A DNA stretch of 64,000 nucleotides from NCBI RefSeq assembly GCF_000422285.1, contig NZ_AULM01000003.1:124001-188000 (forward strand). The letters run 5' to 3'. The stretch is from Desulfatiglans anilini DSM 4660. Its GTDB lineage: Bacteria; Desulfobacterota; DSM-4660; Desulfatiglandales; Desulfatiglandaceae. A program made the position numbers and the translations under genes. The notes under the pieces are model-generated. The model was not told the origin of the DNA. It saw only the letters and a program-made list of their open reading frames with translations, and did not search any database. Positions within the stretch are counted from its first letter, which is position 1. The number at the start of each line of letters is the position of its first letter. Shown one piece after another: positions 17,189-25,553 of the stretch.

Positions 17189-18148
17189 TCAGGCCTTGAA
17201 GTAATCGATCACCCCCTGGATGATGGCATCCAGATCGCGGGCCGGCTCGAAGCCGATCAGATCGCGGATCTTGCTGATGTTCGGACAGCGCCGCTCCATG
17301 TCCTCGAACCCCGGGCCGTAGGCCTTCTCATAGGAGAGGTGCTCGATCTCGGAGGGGCTGCCGGTCATCTCCTTCACCCGTGCGGCAAGCTCATTGATGC
17401 TGACTTCGTGGTCATTCCCGACATTGAAGATATCCCCCTCCGCCCGGGGCTCGGACATGAGGCGCGTGATCGCATGGACCACATCCTTCACGTCCGTGAA
17501 GCTGCGGGTCTGTTCACCGGTGCCGTAGACGGTGATCGGCTTGCCGAGGAGGGCGCTTTGCACGAAATTCGGCAGCACCATCCCGTACTGCCCGGTCTGC
17601 CGGGGGCCGACGGTGTTGAACAGCCTTCCGATGACCACCGGCAGTTTCTTTTCATCGAAGTAGGCGAGCGCCAGGAACTCGTCCAGGGTTTTGGAGCAGG
17701 CATAGGCCCACCGGCGTTTTTTCACCGACCCCATCACCCGGTTGTTTTCCTCGGAAAGATCGTGCTCCACATGCTTCCCGTAGATCTCCGAGGTCGAGGC
17801 GATGAAGACCTTTTTCTTGAAGCGGTTGGCCAGCCGCAGAACCGCTTCGGTCCCTTTGACATTCGTGTCGAGGGTTTCGACCGGATGGTCCATGATGTTC
17901 CGGACCCCCACCGCCGCCGCCAGATGGTAGATGTGGTCCACCTTGAAGACGAGCTCGTTCATGACCGACTCGTTCAGGATGGTCTCCACCACGAGGTGGC
18001 AACGCTTGTCCCCCTGAGCCGCCTTCAGGTTGGATAGACGCCCGGTCCACAGGTTGTCGATGATGAAAACCTCATCTCCCTGGGCCAGCAGGTGTTCCGC
18101 CAGGTGTGACCCGATGAAACCGGCGCCGCCGGTGATCAATACTTTCAT
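17189..18148 (-). CDS. NAD-dependent sugar-nucleotide epimerase/dehydratase
   Basis: The 319-residue product is an extended short-chain dehydrogenase. It has the Rossmann motif GGAGFIGSHLAEHL at residues 7-20, the Ser/Tyr/Lys-type active site (STSEIYG, then YACSK), and the family VIGRLFNTVGPRQ and VYGTGEQTRSFTDVKD segments. The pattern fits UDP-glucose 4-epimerase or UDP-glucuronate decarboxylase relatives. The exact substrate cannot be fixed from sequence alone. It follows the UpxY-like antiterminator by 28 bp, so it probably belongs to a polysaccharide pathway. Confidence 0.85.
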   Translation of the reverse strand: MKVLITGGAGFIGSHLAEHLLAQGDEVFIIDNLWTGRLSNLKAAQGDKRCHLVVETILNESVMNELVFKVDHIYHLAAAVGVRNIMDHPVETLDTNVKGTEAVLRLANRFKKKVFIASTSEIYGKHVEHDLSEENNRVMGSVKKRRWAYACSKTLDEFLALAYFDEKKLPVVIGRLFNTVGPRQTGQYGMVLPNFVQSALLGKPITVYGTGEQTRSFTDVKDVVHAITRLMSEPRAEGDIFNVGNDHEVSINELAARVKEMTGSPSEIEHLSYEKAYGPGFEDMERRCPNISKIRDLIGFEPARDLDAIIQGVIDYFKA

Positions 18149-18176
18149 ATCCGTATTCCCTTTCTTGGTGCCTCCA

Positions 18177-18704
18177 TTAATCGATCAAACCATGCTCGGG
18201 GACCTTTTCGAGGGCCCAGTCATCGATCTCTATCGCAAGGGACCGCTTCAGGAGTTCGATCGAAACGACCACTTTGCCTTTGCCCCGCGGGCGGATGTAG
18301 AAACCCACCAGCCCCTTGAACGGACCCTCCATGATCATCACCCGGTCGCCCTTGCGCATGTAGGCCCGGTTCTGAACCGTCCGGTCGGTCCCATCCAGGA
18401 TCATCAACGAAGCGATTTCCTCTTCTCTGGCAGGCACCGCCTTGCCTTTGAAACCGATCATGCGGACCACGCCGATGGTTCTGAGAATATGATGATACTC
18501 CTCCGGTTCGAGGCCGGTCCGGACAAAGACATAGCCGGGGAGAAGCGGCACCAGGAGTTTCCTGCGCCGGTCTCTGCGCCGGCTCATGACCTGTATCTGC
18601 GGAAGAAACGCCTCGTGCCCTTTTCCGGTCAAACCATCGAAGACCTTCTTCTCGAAGCGGCTGCGGGTGTGCAGCGCGTACCATTGCTTTTCGGCTTCTT
18701 CCAT
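18177..18704 (-). CDS. NusG-like specialised antiterminator (UpxY/RfaH type)
   Basis: The 175-residue product has an N-terminal NGN domain (WYALHTRSRFEKKVFDGL, then PLLPGYVFVR, about 8-110) and a C-terminal KOW domain (about 118-165, RKGDRVMIMEGPFKGLVGF). The length and the LHTRSRFE opening place it with operon-specific NusG paralogues that promote elongation through long polysaccharide operons. Here it is followed only by one epimerase gene before the secretion operon, an unusually short target. Housekeeping NusG is less likely because no secE or rplK neighbours are present. Confidence 0.82.
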   Translation of the reverse strand: MEEAEKQWYALHTRSRFEKKVFDGLTGKGHEAFLPQIQVMSRRRDRRRKLLVPLLPGYVFVRTGLEPEEYHHILRTIGVVRMIGFKGKAVPAREEEIASLMILDGTDRTVQNRAYMRKGDRVMIMEGPFKGLVGFYIRPRGKGKVVVSIELLKRSLAIEIDDWALEKVPEHGLID

Positions 18705-19003
18705 TCCTCGGATCCTGAAGGTCGGGCCCTTGAAGTTTCAGATTTCGGGTTTAAAATGAAGTCGTTTTTTTGATCCGCCGATTCCGGCGAATCAGGTACA
18801 GGGGACCTATCCGCAAAAAAGTCTCAAGGACAGGAACAGAACGTCTCGTCTGTAGAATAGACAATAGAATTCAATATGAAAGCCTTCATGTTCCAAAAAA
18901 TCATCGTTTGAAGCGCATCGCCGTCCGCTTTTCGAGGACTCCGGCCTTCCCATCGATCGAGGTCCAATCGAAAAAATCAAAGGGAAAAGGAGACAAGGGA
19001 ACG

Positions 19004-19207
19004 ATGGAATGTCAACAGGAAAAAAACCTCGCGCGCTGCAACTGCACCTACGATCCCTGTTCACGCAAAGGCATCTGCTGCCAGTGCATCGCCTACCACC
19101 TCAAGATGCGGCAGCTTCCAGGCTGCTGTTTTCCGAAGGACGCCGAGGCCACGTATGACCGCTCGTTCGAGCACTTCGCGCGTCTGGTCCAGAAGGGCGC
19201 GATCTGA
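19004..19207 (+). CDS. DUF6485-like cysteine-rich small protein
   Basis: The 67-residue product starts at an ATG with GGAG ten bases upstream; the frame is open further upstream but that part is unlike the family. Nine Cys residues lie in a compact pattern (CNC, CCQC, CC), suggesting a zinc or Fe-S site. The MECQQEKNLARCNCTYDPCS opening resembles small proteins annotated DUF6485 in anaerobes; function unknown. The 299 bp upstream (18705-19003) carries no other gene I can support. Confidence 0.75.
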   Translation: MECQQEKNLARCNCTYDPCSRKGICCQCIAYHLKMRQLPGCCFPKDAEATYDRSFEHFARLVQKGAI

Positions 19208-19238
19208 AAAAAAGCCGTCCCCTTTCGAAGACGGCTTC
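19206..19238 (-). terminator. terminator of tRNA-Pro
   Basis: On the minus strand an eight-bp stem AAGCCGTC/GACGGCTT (19212-19237) is followed by a run of T (A run at 19207-19213 on plus), 17 bp after the tRNA end. The T tail overlaps the stop codon of the convergent DUF6485 gene. Confidence 0.75.
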
Positions 19239-19254
19239 CGTGCATTTTGATAAC

Positions 19255-19331
19255 TGGTCGGGACGACTGGATTTGAACCAGCGACTCCCGCGTCCCGAAC
19301 GCGGTGCTCTACCAGACTGAGCCACGTCCCG
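19255..19331 (-). tRNA. tRNA-Pro(CGG)
   Basis: A 77-nt cloverleaf on the minus strand: seven-bp acceptor CGGGACG/CGTCCCG, anticodon stem CCGCG/CGCGG with loop TTCGGGA giving anticodon CGG, T-arm GCTGG-TTCAAAT-CCAGT, and encoded CCA. It decodes CCG proline codons. Confidence 0.95.
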
Positions 19332-19386
19332 ACACATCTTATGATTTATACGCTATCTGTTTTCGAGAGGCAAGTCTAATTTGTTT

Positions 19387-19605
19387 CCATCCGGAAATGG
19401 TCTTTTTGGCCAATCTCGGCGCCAATCTGCACGTTTGCTTGTGCGGCGATCTGCAGGTCGCCTCCGCGCAACCGCTTAATTTCCTTGATATTGGCCAAAC
19501 CGGGACCCGCCCCGCAGGGGTGGGACTGAGCACACGCAGCGTGTAAAAAAAATCCTCATTTCAGGATTGGAAACGGGGTTCTACCGCGAAATCATTTCCG
19601 GATGG
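19387..19605 (-). repeat. full-length CCATCCGG MITE-like element, copy 1
   Basis: The 219-bp element has terminal inverted repeats CCATCCGGAAATGG at the left and CATTTCCGGATGG at the right. It carries the same interior as the 59-kb copy in opposite orientation, including AATCCTGAAATGAGG, CTGCAGATCGCCGCACAAGC and GATTGGCCAAAAAG blocks. No transposase is encoded. Its end overlaps the Nudix gene and provides that gene's last codons and stop. Confidence 0.85.
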
Positions 19606-20269
19606 GATCTAATTTGCGTGCGACGATCCGCATGAAATTATCCATGATCCTGGCGGTGGCCCCCCAGACGACATCTCCCTCATAGGTATAGGCCCGTGTG
19701 CGATAGACTTCCCCCTCATACTCGACCGAATCGCAGCGGTAGCCGGTCTGGGCTGGATGAAAAACCTCGAGAGGCACCTTGACCAGGGCCGCCACCTCCT
19801 GGGGGTTCAGGCGGAAGGGATAGGACGGAGGCACCAGCCCGACAAACGGATGCACCACGAATCTGGAGACCAGCGTGAGGGTGTCGTCCATCCGGCCAAG
19901 CGGCACCACGTCCTCGGGGCAAAGTCCGATCTCCTCGTACGCCTCGCGAAGGGCGGTCCGCCAGGCATTTCCGTCCCGGGCCTCGAACTTCCCGCCGGGA
20001 AACGAGATCTGCCCTTTGTGATGGGGCACGAGATGCGTCCTCCGGGTCAAAATCACCGCGAAGCCGCTCTGCTCCTCCACAAGGGGAATCAGCACCCCGG
20101 CCCTCCGGTGCGTTTCGCGGGCATCGCGGAGCCGCAGGGGCTGTCTCGCGTTGAGAAGCGACCGGATCGTTTCCGAAAACCCGCTCAGGAGTTCACCAGG
20201 CGCCAACCCTTCCAAAGAGGGAGAGACGCTCGGATTACATATTTTTTCCGCGGCCCCCGGCTCGCTCAT
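19592..20269 (-). CDS. Nudix hydrolase, CoA pyrophosphatase type
   Basis: The 225-residue product carries the Nudix box GGKFEARDGNAWRTALREAYE-EIG (about 92-115) preceded by HHKGQISFP, the arrangement seen in CoA diphosphatases of the NudL/YeaB group. It probably hydrolyses CoA or related dinucleotides in the cytoplasm. It overlaps pyrE by four bases (ATGA). Its last residues (about PIRK) and stop codon lie within the terminal repeat of the adjacent MITE-like element, so the original C-terminus has probably been altered. Confidence 0.88.
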   Translation of the reverse strand: MSEPGAAEKICNPSVSPSLEGLAPGELLSGFSETIRSLLNARQPLRLRDARETHRRAGVLIPLVEEQSGFAVILTRRTHLVPHHKGQISFPGGKFEARDGNAWRTALREAYEEIGLCPEDVVPLGRMDDTLTLVSRFVVHPFVGLVPPSYPFRLNPQEVAALVKVPLEVFHPAQTGYRCDSVEYEGEVYRTRAYTYEGDVVWGATARIMDNFMRIVARKLDPIRK

Positions 20270-21033
20270 GGTCTCTGCGTCACCCCGTAAATTGCCACGT
20301 AGCGGTCGAACTCCGCTTTCGTGGCGGCGTCCATCGGACGGCTCTCTCCGTTGATTCTCAAGGGGATCCTCTTTTCATGGAGATACGCGACGATCTCGCG
20401 AATCCCCGCGACAGCATAAACCGGCACTCCGGTCCGGGCTTCGAATTCGGCGATGGCGTCAGCGCCCCGGCGCCCCTCGACGACCCGGCCCGCAGCATCG
20501 TAAACCGCCGTCGTCTGCTCGCGGTCGACCGCGATGCCCACCCCGGTCACCTGGCAGGCGATGCCCCGCGCCCCGGCCTCGTCGGCGATCTTCTCGAGCA
20601 GTTCGATCTTCGTCCCCATGGAGGTCGCAACATCGTCCACGACAAAGATGCGGCACCCGTCGAAAAGCGTCTGGTTGACCAGAAGACTCTTTATCTTGGA
20701 GGCCTCCCCGTGGGTCTTGGCCTCCTTGCGGTCGTATTCGAAGGGCAGATCGCGGCCGTACTCCTCCCAGAGGGCGATGCTGGTGGCCAATGCGATGGCG
20801 CTCCCTTTGTAGGACGGTCCGAGGATGACATCCACCTGGCTGCTCAGCCCTTTCGCCGTCATCATCTGCGCGAAAAAACGACCCATCCCGAGCACCAGCC
20901 GGCCGGTGTTGAAGCGTGCCATGTTTACGAAATAAGGCGTCGGCCGTCCATCCTTCAGAACCAGGCCCTGCTCAAAAAAAATAGCCCCGGTCTCCGCAAG
21001 GGACCGGGCCAGTTCTTCCTTGTAGGTTTCCAT
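20266..21033 (-). CDS. pyrE: orotate phosphoribosyltransferase
   Basis: The product makes orotidine 5'-phosphate from orotate and PRPP in pyrimidine synthesis. I chose the ATG at 21033 (METYKEELARSLAETGAIFF), giving 255 residues; an ATG at 21039 is also possible. The frame runs up to 21126 but those residues are translated from a dispersed-repeat fragment. The PRPP loop RIFVVDDVATSMGT and the flexible-loop DRKEAKTHGE are present. It overlaps the Nudix gene by four bases and lies in a cluster with pyrG. Confidence 0.92.
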   Translation of the reverse strand: METYKEELARSLAETGAIFFEQGLVLKDGRPTPYFVNMARFNTGRLVLGMGRFFAQMMTAKGLSSQVDVILGPSYKGSAIALATSIALWEEYGRDLPFEYDRKEAKTHGEASKIKSLLVNQTLFDGCRIFVVDDVATSMGTKIELLEKIADEAGARGIACQVTGVGIAVDREQTTAVYDAAGRVVEGRRGADAIAEFEARTGVPVYAVAGIREIVAYLHEKRIPLRINGESRPMDAATKAEFDRYVAIYGVTQRP

Positions 21034-21074
21034 CGGCATATCATAAGCAATCTTCGCGCCTACTTCAACAGTTT

Positions 21075-21109
21075 CCGATCCGGAAATGGTCTTTTTGACC
21101 AATCGGCGC
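21075..21109 (-). repeat. right-end fragment of the CCATCCGG repeat upstream of pyrE
   Basis: About 35 bp (CCGATCCGGAAATGGTCTTT and onward) match the right end of the dispersed element. It lies between the unknown gene and pyrE and creates a spurious in-frame extension of pyrE. Confidence 0.75.
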
Positions 21110-21135
21110 GTCTCGCGAAGCGGCATCGATGGGAA

Positions 21136-21663
21136 TCAGAGGTCCTGGATGGCTTTGAGGGCTTTAGGGATCAGCTTGCGGACGAAGGCCTCGCGGTCAA
21201 AGGTGCTCAGCCCTCTGTACTCATCGTAGCCGGGATGGCCCGAGCTGAGGCGGGGGATCTCGGCCTGCAGACCCGGTGCCACCTGCTCGAACTGCAGGAC
21301 GATTTCGACCAGCGTGTAATCCTCTCCCGGGTAGGACTCGATCCAGCCGAGGCGCTTCATGCACTCGAACCGGATCCGATCGAGGATGAAGAGGTACTGG
21401 TCGATGACGTCCATCTTGTTCTTGGCCGACAGGTCGGCGAACTCGAAACCCGACCCCATCCCCCGCAGGGTCATGATCAGATCATAAATGTAGAAGGTCC
21501 CTTTCTCCCTCCCCTGGGCAAGGAAGGTCAGGGTCTGAAGGGATAGGCCGGACAGGCACGTCTCCGCACCGAAATCCTCGCCGAAGCGGGCCCCCCAGTT
21601 GCGGTAGGCCCGCTTGACGAGAAGATCCTGCCGCCTTGCAGACAGATCGATAACTACCGTCAT
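21136..21663 (-). CDS. conserved-looking protein of unknown function
   Basis: The 175-residue product is not one I recognise. It is soluble and mostly helical-looking, with a central GFEFADLSAKNKMDVIDQYLFILDR region, and has no signal peptide or membrane segment. It is codirectional with pyrG (130 bp upstream) and pyrE (100 bp downstream), so it may be cotranscribed with nucleotide genes. The codon usage looks like that of its neighbours. Confidence 0.65.
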   Translation of the reverse strand: MTVVIDLSARRQDLLVKRAYRNWGARFGEDFGAETCLSGLSLQTLTFLAQGREKGTFYIYDLIMTLRGMGSGFEFADLSAKNKMDVIDQYLFILDRIRFECMKRLGWIESYPGEDYTLVEIVLQFEQVAPGLQAEIPRLSSGHPGYDEYRGLSTFDREAFVRKLIPKALKAIQDL

Positions 21664-21793
21664 AGCCTTCTTCGTCTTCCGCCACGCCGCGCCGAAACCT
21701 CCGATCCCAGGCCGCCCCCCCGGCGGCCGCCGGTCCTCTTTAGGACCGGCTCATCCTCGCCCGTCCCGCCCCAAGCCATAATCGGGGCCCGTG

Positions 21794-23389
21794 CTACCGG
21801 TTCAGACATGCCCTGACAAACCCGTAGAACAGGGGCGCTGGCCGCTCCATGCGGGAGGTCAGCTCGGGATGCGCCTGGGTCGCCGCAAAGAACCGGAGCT
21901 GCGGGAGTTCGATGAATTCCACCAGCCTCCCGTCCCGCGACAGGCCCGAAAAGGTCATCCCGTTGTCGGCGATCCGCTGGTGGTAGTCCGGGTTGACCTC
22001 GTAGCGGTGGCGATGGCGCTCCGATACCTCGGCGGCACCGTAGAGTTCGCGCACCAGGGTCTCCTCCTTCAGAACCGCCGGATAGGCGCCGAGCCGCATC
22101 GTCCCCCCCTTGTCCTTCACCGTGCGCTGCTCGGGCAGGATGTCGATCACCGGGTGAGGGGTGTCGGGGTCCATCTCGGTCGAGTTGGCGCCCTCGAGCC
22201 CGCAGACATGGCGGGCGAACTCGATCACGGCCAGCTGCAGGCCGAGGCACAGCCCCAAAAAAGGGATATCCCGCTCCCGCGCCATGCGGATGATCTCGAT
22301 CTTGCCTTCGGTCCCCCTCACCCCGAATCCGCCCGGCACAACAATGCCGTCCACTCCTTCCAGCACATCCGATTCATCGAGGTTCTCGAGTCCGGTCGTC
22401 TCCACCCATTTCAGATTGACCTTGCACCGAAGATGGGCCGAACAGTGGTTGAAAGCCTCGATGATCGACGCGTAGGAATCCTCGAGCTTCGTATATTTAC
22501 CGCACATGGCGACCGTCACGGCATATTCGGGGTTGCGGATGTTCTCGATGTACTGCCGCCACTTGCGCAGGTCCGGGGGGCTGTAGATGTGGAGCTTCTT
22601 GTGGATGATCTCCGGCAGGCCCTCCTGCTCGAAGATCAGGGGGATCTCGTAGATGTCCTCGACGTCGAGCCCGGTGATCACCGCATTAGGATGCACATCG
22701 CAGAAGCTCGCGATCTTGGACTTGATCTCCCGGGTGAGGAACTCCGAACAGCGGCCGATGATGATATCCGGGAAGATGCCGCGCTGCTTCAGCAGGTTCA
22801 CGCTCTGCTGCGTCGGCTTGGATTTCTGCTCGTTGACCCCGTAGGGGATGGGCACGTAGGTCAGGTGAACGTACAGGATGTTTTCGCGGCCCACATCCTC
22901 TTTCATCTGCCGCATCGCTTCCAGGAAGAGTTCGTTTTCGATATCCCCGACCGTTCCCCCGATCTCGACGATCACGAGGTCCGGCTGCTCTTCCTGGGAA
23001 ATTTCGAAGATGTGGTGCTTGATGATATCGGTCACATGCGGGATGTACTGGACGGTCTTTCCGAGGTAGTCCCCGCGCCGTTCCTTCTGGCGGACCATGT
23101 CGAAGACCTTGCCCATGGTGAGGTTCCACTTGGACTTGCAGTTGACGCCCAGGAACCGCTCATAGTGCCCGAAATCCATGTCCACCTCGCCCCCGTCCTC
23201 CAGCACGAAGACCTCGCCGTGCTCGAACGGGTTCATGGTGCCCGGATCCACGTTCAGGTACCCGTCGCACTTGATGGGGATGATCTTGAGCCTCGAAGAT
23301 AGGAGGTGGCCGATGGAGGCCGCGGCGATCCCTTTTCCCAGACCGGAAAGGACACCGCCCGTGACGATGATGTATTTCGTGGGCATCAT
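21794..23389 (-). CDS. pyrG: CTP synthase
   Basis: The 531-residue product converts UTP to CTP using glutamine. The N-terminal synthetase domain (GGVLSGLGKGIAAASIGHLL, residues about 11-30, then KCDGYLNVDPGTMNPFEHGE) is joined to a C-terminal glutamine amidotransferase domain with the catalytic Cys in FLGLCLGLQ and a late His-Glu pair (AFTQAHPE-like ATQAHPELTSR). Length is normal. The cytoplasmic enzyme heads the pyrG-unknown-pyrE-Nudix set. Confidence 0.97.
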   Translation of the reverse strand: MMPTKYIIVTGGVLSGLGKGIAAASIGHLLSSRLKIIPIKCDGYLNVDPGTMNPFEHGEVFVLEDGGEVDMDFGHYERFLGVNCKSKWNLTMGKVFDMVRQKERRGDYLGKTVQYIPHVTDIIKHHIFEISQEEQPDLVIVEIGGTVGDIENELFLEAMRQMKEDVGRENILYVHLTYVPIPYGVNEQKSKPTQQSVNLLKQRGIFPDIIIGRCSEFLTREIKSKIASFCDVHPNAVITGLDVEDIYEIPLIFEQEGLPEIIHKKLHIYSPPDLRKWRQYIENIRNPEYAVTVAMCGKYTKLEDSYASIIEAFNHCSAHLRCKVNLKWVETTGLENLDESDVLEGVDGIVVPGGFGVRGTEGKIEIIRMARERDIPFLGLCLGLQLAVIEFARHVCGLEGANSTEMDPDTPHPVIDILPEQRTVKDKGGTMRLGAYPAVLKEETLVRELYGAAEVSERHRHRYEVNPDYHQRIADNGMTFSGLSRDGRLVEFIELPQLRFFAATQAHPELTSRMERPAPLFYGFVRACLNR

Positions 23390-23544
23390 GAAGAAAACCT
23401 TATCGGCGGGGGAACCGTGCTCCCGGCAGGACGCCGAAGGGCCTGCCGCCTCATCCCCTCGGGACCCGGGATCGAGCCGCCTTTTTCGGCGGCGTGTCCT
23501 GCATTTCTGGAATCCACCGCCTAGAGGCTCTCATATTCAGGCGA

Positions 23545-23746
23545 TCACCGCCTTGCCGGGAATCATCACTCTGCGTAAAACGCACGTGCCTGGACTGCCG
23601 CTCCCGCAGCAGAGCGCGAAGCCGAAACAACCCTTACCCATTAAAAAGGAAACCAAGCATGGGTACGGAGGAGACCTGCAGGCCGCCGCACAAGCAAACG
23701 TACAGATGGACACCGAGATTGCCAAAAAGGCCCTTTCCGAACAGGA
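23545..23746 (+). repeat. decayed copy of the CCATCCGG element
   Basis: The right two thirds align with the 59-kb copy: a GGAAACCAAGC block, CTGCAGGCCGCCGCACAAGC, a GTACAGATGGACACCGAGAT block and GCCAAAAAGGCCCTTTCCG. The left end and the right terminal repeat are eroded, and one base is lost from the GGCCAAAAAG motif. Boundaries are approximate. Confidence 0.65.
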
Positions 23747-23897
23747 AAACAACCCCATCGGCACGTGCGGATCAGATCCGTTCGCAGTCAACCTCGTAGG
23801 TTTCTCAGAGAGGAAACTAACCGCCCCCAACCCAATAGTCAAGCCCAATTCCTGGTGCCGCCGTGGCCCCCGAAACAGCCGGCCGCAGGGATTGCCC

Positions 23898-23925
23898 TTG
23901 ACCGCCTCGACAAAAGGGGTACAAT
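23898..23925 (+). promoter_or_regulatory. promoter candidate for der
   Basis: TTGACC (23898-23903) and TACAAT (23920-23925) are 16 bp apart and lie 40 bp upstream of the der start. Confidence 0.45.
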
Positions 23926-23965
23926 GAAAAACTTTTTTATTTTACGGGGAAATCAGGAACAATCC

Positions 23966-25285
23966 ATGCCCGAACCGATCATCGCCATCGTGGGCCGCCC
24001 GAATGTCGGCAAGTCCACCCTTTTCAACCGCATCTCGCGCTCGCGCGACGCCCTGGTCGACAACCGCCCGGGCGTGACCCGCGACCGCATCCATGCCTCG
24101 GTCCTGTACGAAGGGGTGCGTTTCACCCTGGTCGACACCGGCGGGTATGACGATCTCGGCCAGGATCCCCTCCTCGGCCAAGTCCGCCGTCAGGTGGACC
24201 GGGCCATGCAGGAGGCCGACCGCGTCATCCTCGTGGTGGACGGCCGCCAGGGTGTACTTCCCGGCGACGCCGAGATGGCCCAGACGCTCCGCCGGAGCCG
24301 GAAACCGTTCTTCGTCGCGGTCAACAAGATCGACGGCCCTGAGCACGAGCATCTGTCGAACGAATTCTTCGGCCTCGGGGTGGAGCAGGTGCACCCGGTC
24401 TCGGCCGCGCACGGCTATGGCGTGCGCGCGCTCATGGAGGCCGTCACGGCCGATTGGCCGTTCGAAGAGACGCCCCTGCAGGAACAGCAGGAAGGCGGCC
24501 CCATCCGCGTGGCCGTCCTGGGGAAACCCAACGTCGGGAAATCCTCCTTCATCAACCGCATCCTCGGCGCCGAGCGCCTGGTGGTCAGCGATCTTCCCGG
24601 CACCACCCGCGATGCGGTCGACACCCCGTTCTCCTTCAAAGGGCGGAACTATGTCCTGATCGACACGGCGGGCATCCGCAGGAAGGCCCGCGTCAAGGAG
24701 AAGATCGAAAAATTTTCCGTGATCAAGGCCTTGAAGCGCCTCGAACAATGCCACATTGCGGTGCTGATGCTGGATGCCTTCGAAGGGGTCGCCGAGCAGG
24801 ACGCCCGGATCTGCGGGTACGCCCTCGAAAAGGGCAGGGGCCTCGTTCTGGTGATCAACAAGTGGGACCTCGTGAAAGGAGACCGGTCGAAGCAGGCGGA
24901 CCTGAAGCGGACCCTGGACCGCGAGCTGTCCTTCGTCTCTTTCGCGCCCCGGATCCATGTCTCGGCCCTGACCGGGGAGCGCGTCATGAAGGTCTTCCGT
25001 GAAATCGACCTCGTCTACAGCCAGTTCGCGAGTTCTTTCACCACCGGGGTGGTCAACGCAGCCCTTCAGGAGGTGGCCGGACAGCATCCCCCGCCGCGCA
25101 TCGGACACGGGCGGGTGCGGTTGTTCTACGCGACGCAGGTCGGAAGCCGCCCCCCGGCCTTTGTGGTCTTCGCAAACCGCCCCGACAAGATCACCCCGGC
25201 CTATGAGCGCTTTCTCCTGAACGGCATCCGTCAACGGCTCGGCCTGGAGAAGACACCCATCCGGCTCTTTTTCAGGCGGAAGTGA
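23966..25285 (+). CDS. der: ribosome biogenesis GTPase Der (EngA)
   Basis: The 439-residue product has two tandem G domains: GRPNVGKST with DTGG near the N-terminus, and GKPNVGKSS with DTAG and NKWD in the second. A C-terminal KH-like domain follows. Der acts in 50S subunit maturation. The ATG at 23966 has AGGA at good spacing and gives the family opening MPEPIIAIVGRPNVGKST. The frame is open further upstream through repeat-derived sequence, which I exclude. It converges with the anti-sigma gene. Confidence 0.96.
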   Translation: MPEPIIAIVGRPNVGKSTLFNRISRSRDALVDNRPGVTRDRIHASVLYEGVRFTLVDTGGYDDLGQDPLLGQVRRQVDRAMQEADRVILVVDGRQGVLPGDAEMAQTLRRSRKPFFVAVNKIDGPEHEHLSNEFFGLGVEQVHPVSAAHGYGVRALMEAVTADWPFEETPLQEQQEGGPIRVAVLGKPNVGKSSFINRILGAERLVVSDLPGTTRDAVDTPFSFKGRNYVLIDTAGIRRKARVKEKIEKFSVIKALKRLEQCHIAVLMLDAFEGVAEQDARICGYALEKGRGLVLVINKWDLVKGDRSKQADLKRTLDRELSFVSFAPRIHVSALTGERVMKVFREIDLVYSQFASSFTTGVVNAALQEVAGQHPPPRIGHGRVRLFYATQVGSRPPAFVVFANRPDKITPAYERFLLNGIRQRLGLEKTPIRLFFRRK

Positions 25286-25301
25286 CAGCCGGCGATCCGG
25301 C

Positions 25302-25553
25302 TCATCCGGCAGGCTCATTCCGCCCGATGCAATCGAGAAGGGTCTTCCTGAGACGCTCCCTCACATCATCCGGCATGGACTCGCAGGGGACCCTGCGGCA
25401 GAGGGCGATGGTCTTTTTCAGAGACTCGACGCAGGCCTTGCAGGGCGGGCACTCTTCGAGATGGGCCTCGATCTCCAGGCAGGTCTCCGCAGTCAACTCG
25501 CCGTCCAGATATTCCGAGACCCGTTCGAAGTATTTCCGGCACTCTTCGCTCAT
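25302..25553 (-). CDS. zinc-finger anti-sigma factor
   Basis: The 83-residue product has an anti-sigma zinc-binding (ZAS/zf-HC2) motif: HLEECPPCKAC around residues 31-41 plus upstream Glu/Cys. There is no transmembrane helix, so it acts as a soluble redox- or metal-sensitive anti-sigma factor, like RsrA-type proteins. It overlaps the sigma gene by four bases, as expected for a cognate pair. Confidence 0.85.
   Translation of the reverse strand: MSEECRKYFERVSEYLDGELTAETCLEIEAHLEECPPCKACVESLKKTIALCRRVPCESMPDDVRERLRKTLLDCIGRNEPAG

Larger units (their letters stand above)
23390..23965. other. divergent intergenic region between pyrG and der
   Basis: This 576-bp spacer contains a decayed MITE-like copy (about 23545-23746) and a der promoter candidate (23898-23925). 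No gene is supported; the upstream extension of the der frame through this region is repeat-derived and lacks an RBS. Confidence 0.6.

Noticed and set aside
16901-18037. Plus-strand open frame of 378 codons opposite the epimerase
   Set aside because: Antisense to the epimerase Rossmann domain; composition and lack of RBS indicate a shadow.
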